A DNA stretch of 64,000 nucleotides from Mesorhizobium sp. DCY119 (GTDB lineage: Bacteria; Pseudomonadota; Alphaproteobacteria; Rhizobiales; Rhizobiaceae): the NCBI RefSeq assembly GCF_003590645.1, contig NZ_CP031834.1, positions 2,852,501 through 2,916,500 on the forward strand. Direction: 5' to 3'. Position 1 is the stretch's first letter. Each line of letters starts with the position of its first letter. Positions 9,335-17,487 of the stretch are shown piece after piece. The notes under the pieces were generated by a model that made no database searches, was not told the DNA's origin, and was given only the letters and a program-made list of their open reading frames with translations. The position numbers were made by a program, and so were the translations under genes.

Positions 9335-9383
9335 CCGGGCTGACGCCCGGCTGATTTCGTCCGGCCCGGAGTGCCCGGGCCGG
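9335..9383 (-). promoter_or_regulatory. Two tandem hairpins between binding-protein and permease genes
   Basis: CCGGCCCGG (9361-9369) pairs perfectly with CCGGGCCGG (9375-9383) across a 5-base loop. CCGGGC (9335-9340) pairs with GCCCGG (9345-9350) across 4 bases. No U-tract follows either. Such stems between a binding-protein gene and its permease genes commonly stabilise the upstream transcript or attenuate the downstream one, so that the binding protein is made in excess. Role here is inferred. Confidence 0.55.
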
Positions 9384-9393
9384 AGGCGGAAGA

Positions 9394-10974
9394 TCACTTC
9401 ATCTTGGTCAGCCAGTGGCGTGGCTTGTTGTCGGTCAACTGGACGAGGCTTTCGACTTTCGAGCCGGTCGCCCATGCCATGGGCTGCTGGTGCAGCGGCA
9501 GGAAGGCCACGTCGTCCTTGATCTTGGTCAGTGCCTCGCTCTGGAAATCCAGGCGCTTTTCGCGGTCGAGTTCCTTGCCGGCGGCATCGATCAGCGCATC
9601 GACCTCCGGATATTTCCATCCGCCCCAGTTGAACACACCAGACGTGCCCGTCTTGGAATGCACGACCTGCACGAGGATCGAGTAGCTGTCGATCATCGGC
9701 TCGTTGGCCCAGCCGAGTATGCCGACATCGAACTTGCCGCTCTCGAATTTCGCCGTCTGCAGGCTGGTCGGCGCAACGTCGAGCGTTGCCTTCAGCCCGA
9801 CGCGGGCCCACATCGAGGAGACCGCCTGGCAGATCTCCTCCTCGTTGACGTAGCCGTCGTTCTCGCAAACGAAGGAGAAGGTGAAGCCGTTGGGATATCC
9901 TGCCTCCGCAAGCAGCTTCTTGGCGGCATCCGGGTCATAGGGCAGGCGCGAATCCAGCGCTTCCACGTAACCGGGAATGGCAGGGGCAACCATCGACCCG
10001 GTGTTGCGCGACAGGCCGCGCATCACCTTTTTCTGCAAGGCGTCGATGTCGATCGACTGGTACATCGCCTGGCGAACCTTGATGTCGTTCATCGGGTTCT
10101 TGTCGGTAACGTCGGATGCAATCGTCTTGTCGGTCCGGTTGAAGACGAAGAACACGGTCCGCAATTCATTGCTTGCCAGCACCTTGATGTCTGACGAAGC
10201 CTGCAGGCGCGGAATGTCCTGGAGGGGCGCGGAATTGGTGAAGTCGATCTCGCCCGACAGAAGGGCTGCAACGCGCGTTGCCGCCGAGGTGATCGGGGTG
10301 AAGACGATCTTGTCGATGTTGTGCCGCGGCTTGTCCCACCAGGCCTTGTTGACCTCGAATACGGTCTCGGCATCGGGCTTGCGCGATACGATCTTGAACG
10401 GGCCGGTGCCGTTGGCGTGGGCCGTGGCATAGCCTTCAACGCCCTTGCCGACATCCGTCGGAGCCTCGGCCTTGTTGGCGACCAGCCATTCCTTATCGAA
10501 GATGACGATGTTGGTGAGATCGTTGAGCAGCAGCGGGTAATTCGGCGTGGTGGTGATCTCGACCGTGAAGTCGTCGATCTTCTTTGCGCTCTGGTAAGCC
10601 GGCAGATTGCCTCGCAGAGGCGAGGCCGGGTCACTGACGCGCGTCAGCGAAGCGAGCACATCGTCGGCGGTGAATGGCGCGCCGTCATGAAAGGTGACGC
10701 CTTGGCGCAGATGAAAGCGCCAAAGCGTCGGAGACACGACTTCCCACGACGTGGCAAGCGCCGGCGCGATCTGCAGGTTGTCGTCGTAGCGCACCAGTCC
10801 TTCATAGACATGGTTGAGCACGGCGATGGTGAAGGTGTCTCCGTAGGAATACGGGTCGAGCGAGACGACGTCGCGCTGGGCACCCCACTTGAGAACATTT
10901 TCGGCGGCTGCCGAGAATGTGGTGAGCGTTAGCGCCGCGATGCAGGCAACGGACGTCTTCAAGAACGATTTCAT
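9394..10974 (-). CDS. ABC transporter periplasmic binding protein (DppA/OppA-like)
   Basis: A 526-residue extracellular solute-binding protein of family 5. A Sec signal peptide covers about residues 1-24 (Lys/Ser start, hydrophobic core, AAA cleavage region). The mature part opens with LKWGAQRDVVSLDPYSYGD and carries LRQGVTFHDGAPFTADDVL, both typical of this family. ATG 10974 is preceded by GGAGAGG at good spacing. The frame is open to 11043 but without support. First gene of the importer operon, divergent from the GntR regulator. Family 5 proteins bind peptides, nickel, opines and many other solutes; context here favours an N-heterocycle or ureide rather than peptides. Confidence 0.88.
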   Translation of the reverse strand: MKSFLKTSVACIAALTLTTFSAAAENVLKWGAQRDVVSLDPYSYGDTFTIAVLNHVYEGLVRYDDNLQIAPALATSWEVVSPTLWRFHLRQGVTFHDGAPFTADDVLASLTRVSDPASPLRGNLPAYQSAKKIDDFTVEITTTPNYPLLLNDLTNIVIFDKEWLVANKAEAPTDVGKGVEGYATAHANGTGPFKIVSRKPDAETVFEVNKAWWDKPRHNIDKIVFTPITSAATRVAALLSGEIDFTNSAPLQDIPRLQASSDIKVLASNELRTVFFVFNRTDKTIASDVTDKNPMNDIKVRQAMYQSIDIDALQKKVMRGLSRNTGSMVAPAIPGYVEALDSRLPYDPDAAKKLLAEAGYPNGFTFSFVCENDGYVNEEEICQAVSSMWARVGLKATLDVAPTSLQTAKFESGKFDVGILGWANEPMIDSYSILVQVVHSKTGTSGVFNWGGWKYPEVDALIDAAGKELDREKRLDFQSEALTKIKDDVAFLPLHQQPMAWATGSKVESLVQLTDNKPRHWLTKMK

Positions 10975-10990
10975 TGCAGCCTCTCCATTG

Positions 10991-11009
10991 TTTTTTATCA
11001 AATCTGAAT
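10991..11009. promoter_or_regulatory. Candidate operator copy 1 (direct repeat)
   Basis: A 19-base AT-rich sequence starting TTTTTTATCAAATCTG is repeated with 3 changes at 11067-11085. This copy lies in the leader of the binding-protein gene, 17 bases from its start. The shared pattern in the divergent intergenic region suggests a regulator site, perhaps for the adjacent GntR protein. Confidence 0.35.
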
Positions 11010-11066
11010 TTGCCGTCCAGATAGGCGTTCCCGTGGATTGCACTTAATTTGAGCTTGTTGTGATTA

Positions 11067-11085
11067 TTTTTTATGCAATCTGTAT
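11067..11085. promoter_or_regulatory. Candidate operator copy 2 (direct repeat)
   Basis: Second copy, TTTTTTATGCAATCTGTAT, matching 16 of 19 bases of the copy at 10991. The start-to-start distance is 76 bases, close to seven helical turns, which would let both be bound from one face. Confidence 0.35.
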
Positions 11086-11093
11086 CCACTTGA

Positions 11094-11116
11094 TAAACGA
11101 TAGTGTATACTGTTTA
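11094..11116. promoter_or_regulatory. Candidate inverted-repeat operator between dppA-like gene and GntR gene
   Basis: TAAAC (11094-11098) and GTTTA (11112-11116) form an inverted repeat around a core containing AGTGTATACT. GntR/FCD regulators often bind short palindromes with a TATAC-like centre in the promoter between themselves and the target operon. No experimental basis; position and symmetry only. Confidence 0.3.
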
Positions 11117-11214
11117 ATGGCGCAAGAGAAAACATTTGGTATCGATCCTGTACGCAGATTGGGAACACGCCATGGTTGACACTGGCACCGGGTATTCGGA
11201 TAAATCGCTGCACC

Positions 11215-11946
11215 ATGACCTCACAGGAAATCACGCCGACCAAACGCGCGAGCCGCGCCGGCAATCTCGCAGACGGCGTCTATCAGGCGCTGAGACGAGC
11301 AATCATCGAACAGGCGATCGCACCGGGCACGAAGCTGCCGGAGGATTCGGTCGGCGAGAGTTTTGGCGTCAGCCGCACGGTCGTGCGCAGCGTGCTTGCC
11401 CGCTTGACTGTGGAGGGCCTCGTTTCGCAGCAGCCCAACAAGCGTGCGACGGTGGCCTCACCGAGCCTTGCGGAGGCGCGCGGCGTCTTTCAGGTGCGGC
11501 GCAGCCTGGAGCGGACGGTGATCGAGACGCTCGCCGGACGCATGACGCCCGCCATGACGGAAAAATTGCGGTCGCATGTTGCGGCGGAAGAACGGGCACA
11601 GGGACGCGACGGACCGGAGTCGATACGGCTCGCCGGCGAATTCCATACGCTGCTTGCGGATATGACGGGCAACGAGCTTCTCATTCGCTATGTCGCGGAA
11701 GTTGCATCGCGCTGTTCGCTGATCCTTGCCCTTTACGGCCGTCCGCATTCATCGGAATGCGCGGTCAACGAGCATCAGATGATCATCGACGCGCTTGTTC
11801 GCGGCGACGAGGAAACGGGCATCAGGATCATGGACGAGCACCTGACCGCCGTCGCGACACGAGGTCTCCTCGACCTGAAGCCGGCGCGCGAGCGCGAGCT
11901 GAAGGATTTGCTGGCGGATTACCGGCCGCTCGCCGCAAAGAGCTAA
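11215..11946 (+). CDS. GntR family transcriptional regulator, FCD type
   Basis: A 243-residue DNA-binding regulator. The winged helix-turn-helix occupies about residues 15-80, including YQALRRAIIEQ, APGTKLPEDSVGESFGVSRT and VRSVLARLTVEGLV. The C-terminal FCD ligand domain follows, with EFHTLLADMTGN and EHQMIIDAL supplying acidic and His residues that usually hold a metal. ATG 11215 is preferred over TTG 11176, as the extra 13 residues are unlike the family. It is divergent from the importer operon and upstream of the flavin reductase, amidohydrolase and racemase genes, so it probably controls both arms in response to a pathway carboxylate. The effector is unknown. Confidence 0.88.
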   Translation: MTSQEITPTKRASRAGNLADGVYQALRRAIIEQAIAPGTKLPEDSVGESFGVSRTVVRSVLARLTVEGLVSQQPNKRATVASPSLAEARGVFQVRRSLERTVIETLAGRMTPAMTEKLRSHVAAEERAQGRDGPESIRLAGEFHTLLADMTGNELLIRYVAEVASRCSLILALYGRPHSSECAVNEHQMIIDALVRGDEETGIRIMDEHLTAVATRGLLDLKPARERELKDLLADYRPLAAKS

Positions 11947-12090
11947 GCCAGCGCCTTTCCCCACAAGCTGAAGAGCGGCGCGCAAAAGCCGCCGCTTCTG
12001 CCATTCCGTTCTCATTCGACATTCGCACATGCGCTTACCCGCGCGTGGGCGTTGCGATTTTCTTGTCTCAACTTTCCTGAAAGCACGCTC

Positions 12091-12744
12091 ATGACCAACA
12101 AGACCAGTTTCGATTTCGAACGAATGTCCGAACGCGAGAAGTACAAGCTTCTGATCGGCGCGGTGGTGCCGCGTCCGATCGCGCTGGTGACGACGGTGGA
12201 TCTGAACGGGCGCGTCAATGCCGCTCCCATAAGCTTTTTCAACTGCCTGTCGGCCGAGCCCGCGATTCTTGCGCTCGGCGTGGAAAATCATGACGATATG
12301 TCCTTCAAGGACACCGCCTGGAACGTGCGTACGACCGGCGTCTTCACGGTCAATATCGTCTCCAGCACGATGCTCGACGCCATGAATGTCTGCGCGGTGC
12401 CGTTTTCATCGGATATCGATGAACTTGCCGAAGCCGGGCTGACGGCCATTCCCGGATCGAAGATCGCAGCGCCCCGCATCGCGGAATCGCCCGCCGCCTT
12501 CGAATGCCGCAACTATGTGACGCTCGGCGTCGGCAATTCGCGCGAGGTCATCCTCGGTGAGATTGTCGCGGCCCATATCCGCTCCGACATCGTCAATCCC
12601 CGGCTGCATGTCGATCCCGTCGGCTTGGACGCGATCGGCCGTATGGGCGGTCACGGCTATGCACTTTCTCGCGAAACCTTCGACCTTCCGACCATGAGCG
12701 TCTCACAATGGGAAGAACGCAAGCGCAAGCCCGCGGCCGAATAG
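12091..12744 (+). CDS. Flavin reductase family protein (DIM6/NTAB, FMN-binding)
   Basis: A 217-residue split-barrel flavin reductase-like protein. The family signature is clear in GAVVPRPIALVTTVDLNG, NAAPISFFNCLSAEPAIL, VRTTGVFTVNIVS and the late RMGGHGYALSRETFDLP. Members bind FMN and may supply reduced flavin to a monooxygenase, but many have unknown partners. No flavin monooxygenase is next door, so its role is open. ATG 12091 follows a weak GAAAG site. It ends 6 bp before the amidohydrolase start, so the two are probably cotranscribed, with the GntR gene upstream. Confidence 0.82.
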   Translation: MTNKTSFDFERMSEREKYKLLIGAVVPRPIALVTTVDLNGRVNAAPISFFNCLSAEPAILALGVENHDDMSFKDTAWNVRTTGVFTVNIVSSTMLDAMNVCAVPFSSDIDELAEAGLTAIPGSKIAAPRIAESPAAFECRNYVTLGVGNSREVILGEIVAAHIRSDIVNPRLHVDPVGLDAIGRMGGHGYALSRETFDLPTMSVSQWEERKRKPAAE

Positions 12745-12750
12745 GGAACG

Positions 12751-14250
12751 ATGATGATGAGCGAAGGCAAGCGCACGCTGATGACCGCCGCCTGGGTGGT
12801 CGGCCATGACGACGGCCGCCATACGCTGCTGCCCGGCGGAGAGGTCGTCTATCAGGATGGCGAAATCCTCTTTGTCGGTCACGGCTTCGCCGGCGAAGTG
12901 GATGAACGGATCGACTGCGGGCAGGCTCTGATCGCTCCCGGCTTCATCGATCTCGACGCCTTGTCCGATCTCGATACGACGATCCTGTCTTTCGACAACC
13001 ATCCGGCGTGGCGCAAGGGCCGCGTCTGGCCGAAATCCTATATGGAGGCCGGGCCTTATGAGATGTATTCGCTTGATGAGCTGGTGTTCCAGAAGCGCCA
13101 TGCCTTTGCACGCCTGATCCGCAATGGCGTAACGACCGCTCTGCCGATTGCCTCGCTCTATTATCGCGAATGGGGCGAGACGGTGGAGGAGTTCGAAGGG
13201 GCGGCTGAAGCTGCCGCCGATCTTGGCCTGCGCGTCTATCTGGGCCCTGCCTATCGCACCGGCAATCCTGTCGTGGTGGAGGAGGGTAAGTTCGAACTGT
13301 TCTTCGACGAGCCGCGCGGACTGAAGGGGTTGGTCGACGCAATCTCCTTTTGTGAGCGGCTGGATGGCCGGCATGGCGGCCTTGTCCGCACCATGCTCGC
13401 GCCGGACCGTATCGAGACCTGCACCGCCGAACTGCTGAGACGCACTGCCGCCGCGGGCAGAGACCTGGGCGTGCCGGTGCGGTTGCACTGCTGCCAGGGC
13501 GGTTTCGAGCGCGAGACCGTGCGGCGACTGCACGGCATGACCTCGATCGAATGGCTGGATAGCCTGGATTTCCTCACCGAGAAGACCCTGCTGCCGCACG
13601 GCACCTTCGTCAGCCCATCGCGCTTCGTGCCGGAGCCGGGGCGCGATCTCGAAATTGTCGCCGAGGCCGGCTCGGTCATCGTGCATTGCCCGCTGGTCGC
13701 AGCCCGCTTCGGTGACGGGCTTGAAAGTTTCAGCAGCTACCGCGAGCGCGGCCTTCGCATCGGGCTTGGCACGGACACCTCTCCACCTGATATGCTGCTC
13801 AATCTGCAGATCGGCCTGATGATCTGCCGCTTTGTCGAGGGGAAGGCTGAGGCAGCCCGCGCCGAAGACTATTTCGATGCCGCCACCCTTGGCGGAGCGG
13901 ATGCTCTTGGCAGATCCGATCTCGGCCGGCTCGCGCCAGGCTGTCGCGCCGACATGGTGGTCTGGGATCTGGCAAACCCCGATATCGGCCAGGTCATCGA
14001 CCCGATCCAGACGCTCTTGATCTCGGCGTCGGGCCGCGATGCCCGAACCGTCATCATCGACGGTCGAATGGTCATGCGCGACCGGCATATTCCGGGGATG
14101 GATTTCGCTGCCGACGCCGTGCGGGCGCAACGCCAGTTCGAGGGGCTGGTCGCAAAATATCCCGACCGAACCTGGGCTCATCCTGCGGCTGAGGAAATCT
14201 TTTCGTCGGCTTACCGTATCGTCCGATCAACCGATGCAGCGCAAGGCTGA
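12751..14250 (+). CDS. Amidohydrolase superfamily protein with altered metal motif
   Basis: A 499-residue protein of the TRZ/ATZ-type amidohydrolase fold, recognised by APGFID near 62-67, LPHGTFVS with H283, VHCPLVAARFG with H312, GLGTDTSPPDM with D342, and a C-terminal LGRLAPGCRADMVVWDL segment. The first motif, normally GFVxxHxH, is GFIDLDAL here: D67 and D69 replace both His ligands. The second His site may be H246 in RLHCCQGG, without the usual Glu pattern. It may therefore use a single or different metal, or no metal. Three Met codons open the gene (12751, 12754, 12757) after AGGGAACG. It sits between the flavin reductase and racemase genes. Substrate unknown; a cyclic ureide or imide is inferred from neighbours. 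Confidence 0.75.
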   Translation: MMMSEGKRTLMTAAWVVGHDDGRHTLLPGGEVVYQDGEILFVGHGFAGEVDERIDCGQALIAPGFIDLDALSDLDTTILSFDNHPAWRKGRVWPKSYMEAGPYEMYSLDELVFQKRHAFARLIRNGVTTALPIASLYYREWGETVEEFEGAAEAAADLGLRVYLGPAYRTGNPVVVEEGKFELFFDEPRGLKGLVDAISFCERLDGRHGGLVRTMLAPDRIETCTAELLRRTAAAGRDLGVPVRLHCCQGGFERETVRRLHGMTSIEWLDSLDFLTEKTLLPHGTFVSPSRFVPEPGRDLEIVAEAGSVIVHCPLVAARFGDGLESFSSYRERGLRIGLGTDTSPPDMLLNLQIGLMICRFVEGKAEAARAEDYFDAATLGGADALGRSDLGRLAPGCRADMVVWDLANPDIGQVIDPIQTLLISASGRDARTVIIDGRMVMRDRHIPGMDFAADAVRAQRQFEGLVAKYPDRTWAHPAAEEIFSSAYRIVRSTDAAQG

Positions 14251-14269
14251 GCGCAGAAGGGCACTTTCC

Positions 14270-15007
14270 ATGCGTATTCTTGTCGTCAATCCGAACACGA
14301 CCGAGAGCATGACCGCGACGATCGCCGATGCAGCGCGGGCTATAGCCTCCGGCGGAAGCGAGATCGTTGCGGTCACGTCGCGCATGGGGCCGGTTTCGAT
14401 CGAGGGATATTACGATGAAGCACTGGCCGTTCCCGGCATGCTGGCAGAAATCGCCTCGGGAGAACGTAACGGAGCAGACGCCGCCATCATCGCCTGTTTC
14501 GACGATACCGGCCTGGACGCCGCGCGAGCCATGGCAAACATGCCGGTGATCGGCATATGCGAAGCCGCACTAGTCACCGCTGCCTTTCTGGCCCCGCGCT
14601 TCTCTGTCGTGACCACGCTTGAGCGTTCGCGCATTCCGATCGAGCATCTCGTGCAGCGATACGGCATGGCGGGCAGGGTGCGCGTGCGTGCGGCCGACAT
14701 TCCTGTTCTTTCGCTGGAGGATCCGGCCTCCGGTGCAAAGGCCAAGCTGACGGAGGAAATTCGCCGGGCGCTTGATGAGGACCGCGCCGAAGCTATCGTT
14801 CTGGGATGCGCCGGCATGGCGGACCTTGCACGAGCATTCCAGGCCGAGTTCGGCGTGCCTGTGATCGACGGGGTCAGTGCGGCCGTCAAGCAAGCCGAGG
14901 CGCTCGTCTCGCTGGGGCTCCAGACCAGCAAGCGTGGTGCCTATGCCCGCCCTGTCATCAAGCCTTATGTCGGCGCCCTGAGTTCTTTTGCGCCGCAAGT
15001 CCTCTAG
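14270..15007 (+). CDS. Asp/Glu/hydantoin racemase family protein
   Basis: A 245-residue cofactor-independent racemase-type protein. RILVVNPNTTESMT opens the chain and GPVSIEGYYDEALAVPG is at about 40-56, the form seen in hydantoin and allantoin racemases. The two catalytic Cys are C76 in IIACFDDTG and C180 in LGCAGM. These enzymes exchange a proton at an alpha carbon between paired thiols; relatives also isomerise maleate or decarboxylate malonates. ATG 14270 has AGAAGG upstream and lies 19 bp past the amidohydrolase stop. An open frame extends to 14039 inside the preceding gene and is not the start. Hydantoin- or allantoin-type racemisation is the best guess. Confidence 0.82.
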   Translation: MRILVVNPNTTESMTATIADAARAIASGGSEIVAVTSRMGPVSIEGYYDEALAVPGMLAEIASGERNGADAAIIACFDDTGLDAARAMANMPVIGICEAALVTAAFLAPRFSVVTTLERSRIPIEHLVQRYGMAGRVRVRAADIPVLSLEDPASGAKAKLTEEIRRALDEDRAEAIVLGCAGMADLARAFQAEFGVPVIDGVSAAVKQAEALVSLGLQTSKRGAYARPVIKPYVGALSSFAPQVL

Positions 15008-15067
15008 TTTCCTAGTTTTCCGATCGATTGGTCTGTCCCGAGGCGACGATCTGCCACGCAGTCGTGA

Positions 15068-15097
15068 TTGGAGACGACGCCTTCTGACGGCTATATG
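15068..15097 (+). promoter_or_regulatory. Possible sigma-70 promoter for ccdA
   Basis: TTGGAG (15068-15073) and TATATG (15092-15097) are separated by 18 bases, 30 bases upstream of the ccdA start. The match is moderate, and it falls where a new transcription unit should begin after the catabolic genes. Confidence 0.3.
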
Positions 15098-15126
15098 CAG
15101 CGCAAACGTAATTGTTGCGGGGAATC

Positions 15127-15873
15127 ATGGCGTTGGATGTCAGCTATCTCAGTGCGGTCGGGGCAGGGGCGCTTTCGTTCCTGTCGCCCTGCGTGCTGCC
15201 GCTGGTGCCGCCTTACCTCTGCTATATGGCTGGCGTTTCGGTCGATGATTTTCGTGCCGAGGGTGGAAAGGTCGCGAAGTCGGCCACGCGAAACGCACTT
15301 CTGATAACGTCGGTCGCCTTCGTCCTGGGCTTTTCCACCGTATTCGTGGCGCTCGGCGCCGGCGCTTCGACGATCGGACGGCTTCTGCGCGTCTGGCAGG
15401 AGCCCTTGGCTATGGCCGCCGGCGTCCTCATCATCCTGATGGGGCTAAATTTTCTCGGCATTCTGAAAATCCCGTTGCTGTCGCGCGAGGCGCGCTTCCA
15501 GTCGGAAGGCAAGCCCGCCAGTACAGTCGCCGCGTACGCCATGGGACTCGCTTTCGCTTTCGGCTGGACGCCATGCATCGGGCCGGTGCTTGGACCGATC
15601 CTGACGCTTGCCGGTGGACGCGAGACGGTAAGCGAAGGGGCGCTGCTGCTGGCGGCCTATTCGCTCGGGCTCGGCATACCTTTCCTGCTGGCGGCGCTGT
15701 TTTCAGGGGCCTTCATGCGCTTTCTCGGCAAATTCCGCGTGCATCTTGGCCGCGTCGAGAAAGTCATCGGGGCGCTTCTGGTATTGGCCGGCGTGTTCTT
15801 CCTCACCGGCGGGGTCCAGAGCGCATCCTACTGGCTTCTGGAAACCTTTCCGACGCTCGGCAAGCTGGGCTGA
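15127..15873 (+). CDS. ccdA: Cytochrome c biogenesis protein CcdA
   Basis: A 248-residue membrane protein with six predicted segments that moves electrons from cytoplasmic thioredoxin to periplasmic thiol proteins, for haem attachment to cytochrome c and related uses. The paired redox Cys are C22 in SFLSPCVLPLVPPYLCYM and C150 in FGWTPCIGPVLGP, each inside a membrane helix as in the family. ATG 15127 has GGGGAA close upstream; an upstream TTG (15112) is less likely. No cytochrome c or thioredoxin-like gene is adjacent. It stands alone ahead of glmU. Confidence 0.9.
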   Translation: MALDVSYLSAVGAGALSFLSPCVLPLVPPYLCYMAGVSVDDFRAEGGKVAKSATRNALLITSVAFVLGFSTVFVALGAGASTIGRLLRVWQEPLAMAAGVLIILMGLNFLGILKIPLLSREARFQSEGKPASTVAAYAMGLAFAFGWTPCIGPVLGPILTLAGGRETVSEGALLLAAYSLGLGIPFLLAALFSGAFMRFLGKFRVHLGRVEKVIGALLVLAGVFFLTGGVQSASYWLLETFPTLGKLG

Positions 15874-15918
15874 CGCATTGTAACTCTGCCAACGCATCGA
15901 ATTTCAGCCGCATTGGAG

Positions 15919-15967
15919 CAGGAAGGAAGCAGTGCTAGAACTGCGACGAATCTTCCTGTTTCTTTCC
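15919..15967 (+). terminator. Two-part hairpin with T-rich tail between ccdA and glmU
   Basis: CAGGAAG (15919-15925) pairs with CTTCCTG (15952-15958), enclosing GCAGT (15929-15933) paired with ACTGC (15940-15944). TTTCTTTCC follows. It looks like a terminator for ccdA, but it ends only about 10 bases before the glmU start, so it could instead be a leader structure for glmU. Confidence 0.5.
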
Positions 15968-15977
15968 GGAAATCGCC

Positions 15978-17327
15978 ATGACCGCTAGATCCTGCCTGTC
16001 GATCATCCTTGCCGCCGGCGAGGGCACGCGCATGAAAAGCGCCTCCCCCAAGGTGCTTCACAAGATAGCCGGCCTGCCGATGGTCGCCCATGTCGCCAAC
16101 GCTGCAAAGGCCGCCGGCGCCGGCGATCTCGCTCTGGTTGTCGGCTTCGGGGCCGAGCAGATGCGGGAGGCCGCAGCCTCCTTCGCGCCGGGCACCGAGA
16201 CCTTCGTGCAGGAGGAACGGCTCGGTACGGCGCATGCGGTGCTTGCCGCGCGAAAGGCGATCGCGCGCGGCTATGACGATATCCTCGTGCTGTTCGGCGA
16301 TACGCCACTGCTGGAGGCGGATTCGCTTTCTGCCGCACGGACGAAACTCGGGGAAGGCGCTGCTGTGGTCGTCATCGGCTTTCGCCCGCCCGATCCTTCC
16401 GGCTATGGCCGCCTGATCGAAAAGAACGGCAAGCTAGTCGCGATCCGGGAAGACAAGGATTGCAGCGACGAAGAGCGCAAGATCGGCTTCTGCAATGCCG
16501 GCATCATGGCCATTTCGGGTGCGCACGCGCTGAAACTGCTCGACGCCGTCGGCAACAAGAATGCCAAAAGCGAGTATTACCTCACTGACATCGTGGAAAT
16601 CGCCGATGCAGCCGGCCTGGCAGTGGTGGCGACCGAAGCCAGCTTCGAGAGCGTGCTCGGCATCAACAACCGCGCCGAACTCGCCGAGGCAGAAGCCATC
16701 TGGCAGAAGCGCAAGCGCCGCGAAATGATGCTTTCCGGCGTGACCATGATTGCGCCCGAGACAGTCTTCTTCTCGCACGATACGGAAATCGGCGCGGAAA
16801 CCATCATCGAGCCGAGTGTCTTTTTCGGCCCCGGCGTGAAGGTTGCGTCAAACGCCAAGATCCATGCCTTCAGCCACATCGAAGGGGCTCTTATTGGCCC
16901 CAGCGCCGATGTCGGACCGTTCGCGCGACTGCGGCCAGGCGCCGATCTCAGGGAAAAGGCCAAGGTCGGCAATTTCTGCGAGGTCAAGAAGGCGACGATC
17001 GAGGCCGGCGCGAAGGTCAATCACCTCACCTATATCGGCGATGCCCGCGTCGGGCAGGGCGCCAATATCGGGGCGGGCACCATCACCTGCAATTACGACG
17101 GCTACTCGAAATTCTTTACCGATATCGGCCCCGGCGCCTTCATCGGCTCGAACTCCTCGCTCGTTGCGCCGATCACCATCGGCGAGCGCGCCTATGTCGC
17201 ATCCGGCAGCGTCATCACCGAGGATGTGCCGGCCGACGCCTTGGCATTCGGGCGGGCGCGGCAGAAGACCTTGCCGGACAAGGCACGCGAATTGCGCGAA
17301 CGCCGCGCCAATGCAGCGAAAAAGTAA
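15978..17327 (+). CDS. glmU: Bifunctional GlmU: glucosamine-1-phosphate acetyltransferase / UDP-GlcNAc pyrophosphorylase
   Basis: GlmU makes UDP-GlcNAc for peptidoglycan and lipopolysaccharide in two steps: acetylation of glucosamine-1-phosphate, then uridylylation. The 449-residue length fits. The N-terminal pyrophosphorylase domain has [20 protein letters not shown] at about 11-30, and LGTAHAV plus FGDTPLL for the sugar-nucleotide site. From about residue 240 the left-handed beta-helix acetyltransferase domain shows hexapeptide repeats, the [18 protein letters not shown] segment, and [13 protein letters not shown]. It is followed by glmS, which supplies its precursor one step earlier. Confidence 0.97.
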   Translation: MTARSCLSIILAAGEGTRMKSASPKVLHKIAGLPMVAHVANAAKAAGAGDLALVVGFGAEQMREAAASFAPGTETFVQEERLGTAHAVLAARKAIARGYDDILVLFGDTPLLEADSLSAARTKLGEGAAVVVIGFRPPDPSGYGRLIEKNGKLVAIREDKDCSDEERKIGFCNAGIMAISGAHALKLLDAVGNKNAKSEYYLTDIVEIADAAGLAVVATEASFESVLGINNRAELAEAEAIWQKRKRREMMLSGVTMIAPETVFFSHDTEIGAETIIEPSVFFGPGVKVASNAKIHAFSHIEGALIGPSADVGPFARLRPGADLREKAKVGNFCEVKKATIEAGAKVNHLTYIGDARVGQGANIGAGTITCNYDGYSKFFTDIGPGAFIGSNSSLVAPITIGERAYVASGSVITEDVPADALAFGRARQKTLPDKARELRERRANAAKK

Positions 17328-17361
17328 CCCGAAGCGGTTATTCGAAGCGCATGCGCTGGAC

Positions 17362-17385
17362 GCTGTGGAGGTCATCCTCCATAGC
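17362..17385 (+). promoter_or_regulatory. Hairpin in the glmU-glmS gap
   Basis: GCTGTGGAGG and CCTCCATAGC form a stem around a TCAT loop, with one G-T mismatch. It lies about 100 bases upstream of glmS and has no U-tract. It might set relative expression of the two genes; it shows no resemblance to a glmS ribozyme core. Confidence 0.35.
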
Positions 17386-17487
17386 CATAAAGCTGATACC
17401 AAAGGATACGGAATGTGACTTCCGCGCGGCCGCCACACTGACTAGATAGCGGCAGGGGAAGTTTGCGGGAACAGGGGCAACCGGACC

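Noticed and set aside
4165-10974. A nickel or plain dipeptide importer as firm identity
   Set aside because: Family 5 importers serve many solutes, and the embedded amidohydrolase argues against assigning nickel or peptides without evidence.
12703-14181. A 492-codon minus-strand frame opposite the second amidohydrolase
   Set aside because: The plus-strand protein has the superfamily motifs and proper spacing to its neighbours; the antisense frame does not.
17328-17487. glmS ribozyme
   Set aside because: The gap has a plain hairpin but none of the double-pseudoknot core, and the ribozyme is typical of Firmicutes.
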